A program made the translations under genes and the position numbers. A stretch of DNA of 64,000 nucleotides from Hydrogenophaga taeniospiralis CCUG 15921 (GTDB lineage Bacteria > Pseudomonadota > Gammaproteobacteria > Burkholderiales > Burkholderiaceae_C). Location of the stretch: assembly GCF_001592305.1 (NCBI RefSeq), contig NZ_BCWR01000021.1, positions 1 to 64,000 on the forward strand, written 5' to 3'. The notes beneath the pieces were generated by a model. It ran no database searches and was not told the origin of the DNA. It saw only the letters and a program-made list of their open reading frames with translations. This document shows, in pieces, positions 17,512 to 25,324 of the stretch. Numbering within the stretch: the stretch's first letter is position 1; each line of letters begins with the position of its first letter.

Positions 17512-18735
17512 ATGGGCACCATCACCGTCTCCAACCTGGGCAAGGCCTACAAACAGTACCCGACGCGCTGGGCGCGTCTGGCCGAATGGCTGATCCCCTT
17601 TCAACCCCAACGGCACACCCTCAAGTGGGTGCTGCAGGGCATCAACTTCACGGTGAACCCGGGAGAAGCTGTCGGCATCATCGGCATCAACGGCGCGGGC
17701 AAGAGCACGCTGCTCAAGATGATCACCGGTACCACTCAGCCAACCACCGGCAGTGTGCGCATGACCGGCCGCGTGGCTGCCATGCTGGAGCTGGGCATGG
17801 GCTTCCATCCCGATTTCACCGGGCGGCAAAACGCTTTCATGGCCGGTCAGCTGCTCGGCTACTCCGTCGAGGAAATCGCACGGTTGATGCCCGGTATCGA
17901 AGCGTTCGCCGAAATCGGTGACTACATTGATCAACCCGTACGGGTCTACAGCAGCGGCATGCAGATGCGGCTGGCCTTCAGCGTGGCCACGGCGCATCGG
18001 CCCGACATCCTGATCGTGGATGAGGCGCTATCGGTGGGCGACGCCTATTTCGTCCACAAGAGCTTTGCCCGGATCAAGCAGTTTCGCGAAGAAGGCACCA
18101 CCCTGCTCATCGTGAGCCACGACAAGGGCGCCATCCAGTCCATTTGTGACCGGGCCATCTTGCTCAACGCAGGCCGGCTGGCCATGGAAGGCGAACCCGA
18201 GGCTGTGATGGATTACTACAACGCAATGCTGGCCGACAACCAAAACCAGTCAGTCCAGACAGTGCTCAGAGACGATGGAAAAATACAGACCGTTTCAGGC
18301 ACCGGTCAAGCAAAAACAACACAAGTATCTTTGCACGATCGGAATGGAAACCCGGTTGAAGTCGTCGATGTGGGGCAAGAGATTATTCTGCGAATTGATG
18401 CCTGCACGACGAGCGACATTGAGCAACTGGTCATGGGCTATGGCATCAAAGATCGCTTGGGCCACGTCGTGTACGGCACCAACACGCATCTCAAGGGTCA
18501 GGTTCTCACCAAAGTCCGGTCAGGTACGAAGCTGAGATATGAGGTTCGGTTTCCTGCCAATCTGGGGCCGGGGACCTACTCCATTCAGACCGCGCTCACC
18601 AGCTCAGATACGCACCTGATCAACAACTATGAATGGAAGGACCTTGCGCTGGTCTTTTCTGTCGTCAATATCAACAAACCTCATTTTGCCGGACTTGCCT
18701 GGATCGACCCCACCATTGAAGTGGAGCTTCTATGA
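17512..18735 (+). CDS. wzt: O-antigen ABC transporter ATP-binding protein with C-terminal carbohydrate-binding domain (Wzt)
   Basis: The ATPase (407 residues) has an N-terminal nucleotide-binding domain with Walker A GINGAGKSTLLK, signature YSSGMQMRLAFSVA, and Walker B ILIVDEAL. Residues from about 245 to 407 form an extra beta-rich domain of the Wzt C-terminal type, which in studied systems recognises the modified non-reducing end of the finished O-chain. Base composition falls sharply near 18240, between the two domains: 42/60 G+C in the line at 17941 and 27/60 at 18301, by direct count. This suggests a recombination junction. The ATG lies 13 bases after the wzm stop. Confidence 0.94.
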   Translation: MGTITVSNLGKAYKQYPTRWARLAEWLIPFQPQRHTLKWVLQGINFTVNPGEAVGIIGINGAGKSTLLKMITGTTQPTTGSVRMTGRVAAMLELGMGFHPDFTGRQNAFMAGQLLGYSVEEIARLMPGIEAFAEIGDYIDQPVRVYSSGMQMRLAFSVATAHRPDILIVDEALSVGDAYFVHKSFARIKQFREEGTTLLIVSHDKGAIQSICDRAILLNAGRLAMEGEPEAVMDYYNAMLADNQNQSVQTVLRDDGKIQTVSGTGQAKTTQVSLHDRNGNPVEVVDVGQEIILRIDACTTSDIEQLVMGYGIKDRLGHVVYGTNTHLKGQVLTKVRSGTKLRYEVRFPANLGPGTYSIQTALTSSDTHLINNYEWKDLALVFSVVNINKPHFAGLAWIDPTIEVELL

Positions 18736-18914
18736 CGTCGTATCGAGATGGCCTAGACCACAGTTCAAGGCGTTACCCTGGATACGTTGCCTACAACCTG
18801 AGGCGAGCGACCTGTTCACGGGCTGACCAGAATAATCTGAGGGCGCAAAGAAGAATGTCTTGGCACTCTCGAACTGAATACAGATGGAAACTGAAGGATG
18901 CGATCAGAAGCTGA
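18732..18914 (+). CDS. possible 60-residue ORF or gene remnant after wzt
   Basis: An ATG in the ATGA overlap with the wzt stop opens a 60-codon frame beginning MTSYRDGLDHSSRRYPGYVA. It is the only feature in the 278-base gap between wzt and gmd. The coupled start is typical of genuine operon genes, but the arginine-rich sequence matches no family I recognise and no second gene-like signal is visible. It may be the decayed stump of a gene, such as a methyltransferase, lost when gmd was brought in. Coding status is uncertain. Confidence 0.22.
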   Translation: MTSYRDGLDHSSRRYPGYVAYNLRRATCSRADQNNLRAQRRMSWHSRTEYRWKLKDAIRS

Positions 18915-19013
18915 TTCGCACACACGACCCCGGATGACTTCTAACGGGCACCCAACAATTGCTGAGGCCTTAGGTATCTCCAAACCACCTTCCCCAACTT
19001 CATCACGGACTTC

Positions 19014-20048
19014 ATGAAAACCGCAATCATCACCGGCATTACCGGCCAAGACGGCGCCTACCTCACCGAACTGTTACTGAACAAGGGCTACGTCGTCTAC
19101 GGTACCTACCGCCGTACCAGCTCGGTCAACTTCTGGCGCATCGAGGAGCTGGGCGTTCAAAACCACCCCAACCTGCACTTGGTGGAATACGACCTGACCG
19201 ACCTCGGCGCGAGCATCGCCATGGTGCAGAAGGTCCAGCCCGACGAGATCTACAACCTGGCGGCTCAGAGCTTTGTGGGCGTCAGCTTCGAGCAGCCCAG
19301 CACCACGGCGCAGATCACCGGCATCGGGGCTCTGAACTTGCTGGAGGCGATTCGCCTGGTCAACCCCAAGATCCGCTTCTACCAGGCCAGCACCTCCGAG
19401 ATGTTTGGCAAGGTACAGGCCATTCCGCAGGCGGAAGACACGCCCTTTTATCCCCGCAGCCCTTACGGCGTGGCCAAGCTGTATGCACACTGGATGACGG
19501 TGAACTACCGCGAGAGCTACGACATCTTCGGCAGCAGCGGCATTCTGTTCAACCACGAAAGCCCGCTGCGCGGGCGCGAGTTCGTCACTCGCAAGATCAC
19601 CGACGGCGTGGCCAAAATCCAGTTGGGCCAGCTGGACTGCCTAGAGCTGGGCAATCTGGATGCCAAGCGCGACTGGGGCTACGCCAAGGAGTACGTGGAA
19701 GGCATGTGGCGCATGCTGCAAGCCGACGAACCAGACACTTTCGTGCTGGCCACCAACCGCACGGAAACCGTGCGCGATTTTGTGCTTATGGCGTTCAAAG
19801 GCGCAGGCATCACAGTGGACTTCCGCGGGCAGGCCGAAAACGAAACCGCGGTGGACAGCGCCACCGGTAAGACCGTGCTGCGCATCAACCCGAAGTTCTA
19901 CCGTCCGGCTGAGGTGGAGCTGTTGATTGGTAATCCTGAACGTGCCAAGGCCAAACTGGGGTGGAAGCCAACCACGACACTGGAACAGCTTTGCCAGATG
20001 ATGGTAGATGCAGATCTACGTCGCAATGAACAAGGATCGTCGTTCTAG
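19014..20048 (+). CDS. gmd: GDP-mannose 4,6-dehydratase
   Basis: Gmd (344 residues) converts GDP-D-mannose to GDP-4-keto-6-deoxy-D-mannose. The NADP-binding motif is ITGITGQDGAYLTELLLNKG at residues 6-25. The active-site string STSEMFG and the pair in YGVAK follow, and the GDP-sugar-binding HESPLRGREFVTRKI segment is intact. Its product is the branch point for GDP-perosamine (Per, 22156-23262) and GDP-D-rhamnose (Rmd, 33899-34762), both encoded in this window. The gene is somewhat more GC-rich than its downstream neighbours. Confidence 0.97.
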   Translation: MKTAIITGITGQDGAYLTELLLNKGYVVYGTYRRTSSVNFWRIEELGVQNHPNLHLVEYDLTDLGASIAMVQKVQPDEIYNLAAQSFVGVSFEQPSTTAQITGIGALNLLEAIRLVNPKIRFYQASTSEMFGKVQAIPQAEDTPFYPRSPYGVAKLYAHWMTVNYRESYDIFGSSGILFNHESPLRGREFVTRKITDGVAKIQLGQLDCLELGNLDAKRDWGYAKEYVEGMWRMLQADEPDTFVLATNRTETVRDFVLMAFKGAGITVDFRGQAENETAVDSATGKTVLRINPKFYRPAEVELLIGNPERAKAKLGWKPTTTLEQLCQMMVDADLRRNEQGSSF

Positions 20049-20075
20049 ACGGCCCAATCAACTAGTGCGAACAAC

Positions 20076-20126
20076 ATGGCAAGAAAAAATATAGAAATTG
20101 GACGGACATGGAGCGCTCATCTCTGA
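20076..20126 (+). other. short leader-type ORF (16 codons) upstream of the FkbM gene
   Basis: ATG at 20076 opens MARKNIEIGRTWSAHL and stops at TGA (20124-20126), 13 bases before the favoured start of the next gene. A single-base shift just before this stop would fuse it to the downstream frame as SERDVLMNHIYRN. It could be a leader peptide, the original N-terminus separated by a frameshift, or chance. Confidence 0.2.
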
Positions 20127-20139
20127 GCGTGATGTTTTG

Positions 20140-21516
20140 ATGAACCATATCTATCGCAATAGACTCGACATTCGCGTCGCTTTTGAATCAGGACTAAGGC
20201 GTGATGCGCAGCAGATTTCTGATGAAGACACTTCGACTACTGCCTTGAAAATCAATCAAGACACCGCCGAATCAAATCACGAACCATGCCAACCAAATCA
20301 AACATCAACGCCATCAACAACAAGAGCCATGGTTCGAAAAATTGCACAGTTCGGATATAGGCTACTTAAGCCAATCCTGAGGCCGATTGCCTTTCGAGTG
20401 AGGCACTATTTAATCAGCGACCTCCACCAAGAAATACAAAAAACATCTGCCGCAATGGCGGCGCAAATTCAGCAGAAAATTGAAAATGAAGCCGCAACAG
20501 CGACTCGCGAAACTCAAAACGAACCCCACCACCCATCTCCAGCTACAACTCTTAAAATTCAGCAAGATATTTTAAGAGCATCGAATGCGACAACCCTGGA
20601 AATCAGACGAGAACTCCAAAAAGTATCAGCGACTTTGCTAAAAAATCAGCAGATGCTGAATGATATTTTGATACCTCGCCTCGGTCGCATCGAGCAGTAC
20701 GCTGCCGCATCTGCTAGAAGAGTCGCGGTCAATTGCGACGTGGGTGAAATGCTGGTTAGAACTGAAGTTGGCTTCGTTCTCTGCTCTGCATCGGATCACG
20801 CATTGATTTCAAGTCTGCTTGAGAGCGGCGAGCTAGAGCCAGGAACAAGGCTGCTGATTCAGAAATTCCTGAGGCCTGGTGACCTCTATGTTGATGTTGG
20901 TGCCAATATCGGAATGCACACGCTAGCTGCGGCGCGTGCCATGCAGGGGCAGGGAAAAATCATTGCCTTTGAGCCGTTCGAACAGACAAAACGGATGCTC
21001 GAAAAATCCGTGTGGATGAATGGCTTTTCGAACATGACAACCATCTATCAAGCGGCTGTCTCCAACACCACTGGTCATCATGAATTTTTCATTGGGGCCA
21101 CGAGCGGACACCACTCACTTTTTTCTTTGGACCATACCCCAAACCACCACCAAAACCCCATTGAGGTTCCCCTCCTCAGACTCGACGATACCATTGCCCC
21201 GGGTCAACCCATCAATCTCATGAAAATCGATGTTGAGGGGGCCGAACTCGATGTTATCGAGGGGGGAGCATCCATAATCACCAGCAATCCGGATATAGCA
21301 CTGATTGTTGAGTTTGGCGCCTCGCATTTGCGTCGAATCGGGCGCACCCCAGACCAATGGTTCGAGTCATTCAGCAAGTTGGGGCTGAACCATCGGGTAA
21401 TCAACCAGGATACAGGCATGCTTGAATCGTTGTCGATTGCTGAACTGACGAAGGTTGAGTCTGTTAATCTGTTCTTTGCACGCGAGAATTCAGCGGCCTG
21501 GAAACGACTGTCATGA
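20140..21516 (+). CDS. FkbM family methyltransferase with N-terminal coiled-coil region
   Basis: The favoured ATG gives 458 residues; an in-frame TTG at 20098 would add 14. Residues 250-450 form an FkbM methyltransferase: SAM-binding PGDLYVDVGANIGMHTLAAA (246-265), IAFEPFEQTKRMLEKS, and NLMKIDVEGAELDVIEGG. Residues 92-190 are charged, Gln/Ala/Leu-rich and heptad-like (LHQEIQKTSAAMAAQIQQKI, then TTLEIRRELQKVSATLLKNQ), so a coiled coil is likely. An O-methyltransferase next to a Wzt with a C-terminal domain is a candidate O-chain terminator, with the coil acting as a length ruler as described for WbdD. That role is inference. The stop overlaps the next ATG. Confidence 0.75.
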   Translation: MNHIYRNRLDIRVAFESGLRRDAQQISDEDTSTTALKINQDTAESNHEPCQPNQTSTPSTTRAMVRKIAQFGYRLLKPILRPIAFRVRHYLISDLHQEIQKTSAAMAAQIQQKIENEAATATRETQNEPHHPSPATTLKIQQDILRASNATTLEIRRELQKVSATLLKNQQMLNDILIPRLGRIEQYAAASARRVAVNCDVGEMLVRTEVGFVLCSASDHALISSLLESGELEPGTRLLIQKFLRPGDLYVDVGANIGMHTLAAARAMQGQGKIIAFEPFEQTKRMLEKSVWMNGFSNMTTIYQAAVSNTTGHHEFFIGATSGHHSLFSLDHTPNHHQNPIEVPLLRLDDTIAPGQPINLMKIDVEGAELDVIEGGASIITSNPDIALIVEFGASHLRRIGRTPDQWFESFSKLGLNHRVINQDTGMLESLSIAELTKVESVNLFFARENSAAWKRLS

Positions 21517-22139
21517 GATCCGATATTGTTGTTGTTGGTGCAGGTGGCCATGCCAAAGTTTGCATCGAGCTTCTCAGGTCGATGGGAGAGAGCATCGCCT
21601 GCTGTGTGGGTGGCTCGGACAGCCCCGACCTGTGTCTGGATGTCCCGGTCCTGCGTGGTGACGAACACCTTGTTTCGCTACGTGCGAAAGGTCATTTCAG
21701 GCTCTTCGTGGCCATTGGTTCGAACCGCCTCAGAGAGCGACTAGGCACTATTTGTGTCGGTCACGGCTACCAGTTGGTCAACGCCATCAGTCCACATGCC
21801 ATTATTTCACCAAGCGCCAAACTAGGGCGTGGGGTTGCGGTGATGGCTGGTGTCGTCATCAATGCAGAATCGGTGATTGAGGATCTCGCCATCATTAATA
21901 CGGGAGCGACAGTCGATCACGACTGTCGGGTCGGTCAGGCTGTGCACATCGCACCGCAATGTGCATTGGCCGGGAATGTGACTATTGGAAATCTGAGCTT
22001 TTTGGGTGTCGGTTGCAAAGTTATTCCTGAAATCCAGATTGGGGAACACGTGACGGTTGGAGCTGGTGGAGTTGTAATTTGTCATATCGGGTCGGGTGCT
22101 ACTGTGGTTGGCGTACCGACAAGAGTTCTTAATAGTTAA
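21513..22139 (+). CDS. perB: GDP-perosamine N-acetyltransferase-like (NeuD/PglD/PerB family)
   Basis: The protein has 208 residues, starting in the ATGA overlap with the FkbM gene. An N-terminal Rossmann-like part (IVVVGAGGHAKVCIELLRS) precedes a left-handed beta-helix of hexapeptide repeats, including GVVINAESVIEDLAIINTGA, then TVDHDCRVG and VTVGAGGVV. The string RLFVAIGSNRLRERLG closely resembles Caulobacter PerB as I remember it. With GDP-perosamine synthase directly downstream, N-acetylation of GDP-perosamine with acetyl-CoA is the most probable reaction. Acylation of another 4-amino sugar is the main alternative. Confidence 0.78.
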   Translation: MRSDIVVVGAGGHAKVCIELLRSMGESIACCVGGSDSPDLCLDVPVLRGDEHLVSLRAKGHFRLFVAIGSNRLRERLGTICVGHGYQLVNAISPHAIISPSAKLGRGVAVMAGVVINAESVIEDLAIINTGATVDHDCRVGQAVHIAPQCALAGNVTIGNLSFLGVGCKVIPEIQIGEHVTVGAGGVVICHIGSGATVVGVPTRVLNS

Positions 22140-22155
22140 TTGCCTAGGAAAAAGC

Positions 22156-23262
22156 ATGAACCGAATCTCTGTTGCCCAACCCAAAATGACTGGAAACGAG
22201 CGCAAGTATGTACTTGATTGTCTCGATACCAACTGGATTTCCTCCAACGGCAAATATATTGGCGCTTTCGAGGAAGCGTTCGCAAAATTCTGTGGTGCTA
22301 AGCATGCCATTGCCGCAAACAATGGAACAACCGCCTTGCATCTGGCCATGGTGGCAATGGACTTGAAGCCGGGCGATGAAGTGATCATCCCGACGGTAAC
22401 GTATATCGCGACCGCCAATGCGGTGCGTTATTGTGGGGCGACACCTGTGCTGGTCGATGTGTGTGCAGACACGATGAACATAGACCCTGCTGACATCGAA
22501 CGGAAAATCACTTCGAACACGCGCGGCATCATTCCCGTGCATCTTTACGGTCATCCGGCAGATATGACTGCAGTGAACAGGATCGCCCATAAACACGGAC
22601 TGTGGGTCGTTGAAGATGCGGCAGAAGCTCATGGCGCGGAAGTGAACGGACAAAAGGTCGGAACCCTAGGGACGTGTGCGACGTTCAGTTTTTTTGGCAA
22701 TAAGATCATTACCACTGGAGAGGGGGGAATGGTCACCACTGACGATGATGCGCTTGCGGCCAAGCTGCGCCTTTTTCGCGGACAGGGTATGGACCCCAAG
22801 CGCCGTTATTGGTTTCCGGTGATCGGGTACAACTACCGCATGACCAATATTCAGGCCGCGATTGGTCTGGCTCAGATGGAAGGCATTGAGAAAGCTTTAG
22901 CCGATCGCGAGCGTCTCGCCAAATGGTACGACGAGGCACTCAGCGAGCTAAGAGATCAAATCATCCTCCCTGTGCAGGCAAGCTGGGCCAAGCAGGTTTA
23001 CTGGATGTACAACGTCTTTTTGCGCGACGGCGATGCGAATCGGCGAGACCATGTCATGCACCATCTGGATGAGGATGGAATCGAGACTCGTCCTGTTTTC
23101 TACCCAATGCACATCCTTCCACCCTATCTGCAGGATTCATCTTATCCGGTTGCCGACTTATGGTCACAACGGGGCATCAATCTACCCACACATCTGGACC
23201 TGACGAGAGATGATGTGGACCGGATAGCCCGGAGCCTCGCCGGGATTCTCTGCAAAAAATGA
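22156..23262 (+). CDS. per: GDP-perosamine synthase (DegT/DnrJ/EryC1/StrS aminotransferase)
   Basis: This PLP enzyme (368 residues from the ATG with AGGAAA upstream) would transfer the amino group of glutamate to C4 of GDP-4-keto-6-deoxymannose. The PLP lysine is Lys183 in FSFFGNKIITTGEGGM, and Asp154 in VVEDAAEAHG should contact the cofactor. Strings such as SSNGKYIGAFE, RYWFPVIGYNYRMTNIQAAI and RPVFYPMHILPPY track closely with Vibrio cholerae RfbE. Substrate supply by the nearby gmd gene supports the call. Its stop overlaps the next ATG by four bases. Confidence 0.9.
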   Translation: MNRISVAQPKMTGNERKYVLDCLDTNWISSNGKYIGAFEEAFAKFCGAKHAIAANNGTTALHLAMVAMDLKPGDEVIIPTVTYIATANAVRYCGATPVLVDVCADTMNIDPADIERKITSNTRGIIPVHLYGHPADMTAVNRIAHKHGLWVVEDAAEAHGAEVNGQKVGTLGTCATFSFFGNKIITTGEGGMVTTDDDALAAKLRLFRGQGMDPKRRYWFPVIGYNYRMTNIQAAIGLAQMEGIEKALADRERLAKWYDEALSELRDQIILPVQASWAKQVYWMYNVFLRDGDANRRDHVMHHLDEDGIETRPVFYPMHILPPYLQDSSYPVADLWSQRGINLPTHLDLTRDDVDRIARSLAGILCKK

Positions 23263-24293
23263 AAATAGCACTTTGCTCTACGTTCGTCCCCTTCATCAAC
23301 GGAGGAGCACGAAATATTGTGGAATGGCTTCAGGCGATGCTTGAGGAACAAGGGCATCAGGTAGAAAGAATTTATCTTCCCGAGGTCGATGCGCCTGACT
23401 TGCTATTCCAGCAGATGATGGCCTTTCGCTGGTTGGACTTGGAAATGGCCGACAGGATCATCTGCTTTCGGCCTCAAGCTCACCTAATCCCCCACCCGCA
23501 CAAGATTCTCTGGTTTATTCATCATATCCGTTCTTTTTATGATTTGTGGGACAGCCCATATCGCGGATTTCCGGACGATCCGAAACATCAAAAAATTCGA
23601 GAGGCACTGCATCGTGTCGATGATGGGGGACTGCGCGAGGCAAAAGCGATTTTCACCAATAGTCGCGTGGTTTCCGATCGCTTGAAAAGCTTTAACCGAA
23701 TCGGCAGTGAAGTTCTGTATCCGCCGGTCTTTCGACCCGAACGTTTTCATTGCGAAGGCTTCAATGACGAGATCGTCTACATTTGCCGAGTGGAACATCA
23801 CAAACGCCAGCACCTGCTTATCGAGGCTATGTACCATACCCGAACACCGGTGCGTCTTCGACTATCTGGTACATGTGCAGGGGCAGACTATCCGCGAAAT
23901 CTCTCTCAAAGAATCCTTCAGTTAGGGCTAGCTGATCGTGTCCATCTCGATAACCGCTGGATTAGTGAAGAAGAGAAGGTTGATCAACTCGCAAGTTGTC
24001 TTGCTGCGGCATATCTCCCGCTAGACGAAGACTCCTACGGCTATCCGAGCGTCGAAGCCAGCCATGCCTCCAAGCCGATCTTAACGACGTCAGACTCCGG
24101 TGGCGTGCTTGAACTTGTTCAGGATGGCATCAATGGTTACGTCACCGAACCAACGCCCGAGGCGCTGGCTGAGGCCATGGATCGGTTGTTTCTCGACCAT
24201 GCCAAAACTAAAGCCATGGGCCGAAACGCTCGAGACAGACTGGTGGAGTTGAACATTTCCTGGACGCATGTATTGCAAAGGCTACTGGCGTGA
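23259..24293 (+). CDS. glycosyltransferase family 4 (first of a tandem pair)
   Basis: The 344-residue GT4/GT-B enzyme starts in the ATGA overlap with per. It begins MKIALCSTFVPFINGGARNI. Donor-site features are YICRVEHHKRQHLLIEAM and EDSYGYPSVEASHASKPILT, with the Glu of the EX7E-type segment, then SDSGGVLELV. The next gene has the same length and aligns along its length, for example HPHKILWFIHHIRSFYDLWD here against HPRKTLWLVHQYRQAYDLLD there. Position beside the perosamine genes suggests a perosaminyl- or D-rhamnosyltransferase using a GDP-sugar, which is inference. Confidence 0.87.
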   Translation: MKIALCSTFVPFINGGARNIVEWLQAMLEEQGHQVERIYLPEVDAPDLLFQQMMAFRWLDLEMADRIICFRPQAHLIPHPHKILWFIHHIRSFYDLWDSPYRGFPDDPKHQKIREALHRVDDGGLREAKAIFTNSRVVSDRLKSFNRIGSEVLYPPVFRPERFHCEGFNDEIVYICRVEHHKRQHLLIEAMYHTRTPVRLRLSGTCAGADYPRNLSQRILQLGLADRVHLDNRWISEEEKVDQLASCLAAAYLPLDEDSYGYPSVEASHASKPILTTSDSGGVLELVQDGINGYVTEPTPEALAEAMDRLFLDHAKTKAMGRNARDRLVELNISWTHVLQRLLA

Positions 24294-25324
24294 AAGTGCT
24301 TATCGTCAACAACATGGCTCCTTTTGTTTGGGGTGGAGCGGAGGAGCTTGCAGCTCATCTTCAGAAGAATCTGATCGTTGCCGGGCATGACGCCGAGATT
24401 TTGCGTATTCCATTCCAGTGGGAGCCGCCAGCAAAAATCCCTTCCCAGATGCTGATGGTGCGTGCTTTTGAACTATCCAATGTCGACCATGTAATTGCCC
24501 TTAAATTTCCGGCCTATTTGATACGCCATCCAAGAAAAACACTTTGGCTGGTACACCAGTATCGCCAAGCGTACGATTTACTTGATCAAGGCCTATCAAA
24601 TTTACCATCCAACGAGTTTGGGAATGCACTACAGAGAGTGGTGCAGACTGCTGACGATGAAAGCTTTCTGGAGAGTAGAAAAATATTCTCCATCTCAGAA
24701 GTTACCCGGCAACGCTTGCTGCAGTATAACGGGGCAGATTCTATCGTTTTGCCTCCCCCTATAAATAACAAGGAGCTTTTTTCCCCAGGAACTTCCGGCG
24801 GGTACATATTCGCTGGAGGTCGGGTGAACGCGATGAAGCGTCAACATCTATTGCTAGAGGCAATGATAAACTCAGACAAAAATGTTAGGCTGCTAATTGC
24901 AGGCCCGCCAGATACACCAGCCGATGCGGATAGACTAACAAAATTGGTATCCGACAACAATCTGACCGATCGGGTCAAGCTTGATTTAAGATTTTTGCCG
25001 CGCAAGACCTATGCAGACTATGTCAACAACTCCACAGCGGTGGCTTGCATCCCATTTAATGAGGATTATGGCTATGTTGCCATAGAGGCAGCTGCAGCCG
25101 CAAAACCCATCATTGCGACAAGTGATAGTGGCGGCATTTTGAGCTTCGCCAAGCACGAAGTCACTGGTTGGGTGGTCGATCCGAATGTAGACGCACTGGC
25201 ATCCGCTATGAACACCGTTTTTAAAAACACCGAGCGCACCAGGGAATATGGATTTGCCGCCTTACAACTCATGGAAAGCCAAATGAATGAATGGCCGCAG
25301 ATAGTCGATAGACTCGTATCATGA
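24290..25324 (+). CDS. glycosyltransferase family 4 (second of a tandem pair)
   Basis: The 344-residue enzyme has a GTG start in a GTGA overlap with the preceding gene. It begins VKVLIVNNMAPFVWGGAEEL. The donor domain shows FAGGRVNAMKRQHLLLEAM, NEDYGYVAIEAAAAAKPIIA and TSDSGGILSFAKHEVTGWVV. It is plainly a paralogue of the gene at 23259-24293, consistent with duplication followed by specialisation for a different linkage. Codon use is AT-rich like its neighbours. The probable substrate is a GDP-6-deoxyhexose, by context only. Confidence 0.87.
   Translation: MKVLIVNNMAPFVWGGAEELAAHLQKNLIVAGHDAEILRIPFQWEPPAKIPSQMLMVRAFELSNVDHVIALKFPAYLIRHPRKTLWLVHQYRQAYDLLDQGLSNLPSNEFGNALQRVVQTADDESFLESRKIFSISEVTRQRLLQYNGADSIVLPPPINNKELFSPGTSGGYIFAGGRVNAMKRQHLLLEAMINSDKNVRLLIAGPPDTPADADRLTKLVSDNNLTDRVKLDLRFLPRKTYADYVNNSTAVACIPFNEDYGYVAIEAAAAAKPIIATSDSGGILSFAKHEVTGWVVDPNVDALASAMNTVFKNTERTREYGFAALQLMESQMNEWPQIVDRLVS

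Noticed and set aside
16707..18735. wzm-wzt as a teichoic-acid or capsule exporter
   Set aside because: The Wzt C-terminal domain and the Gram-negative O-antigen gene set around it favour O-antigen export, though a capsule-like product is not wholly excluded.
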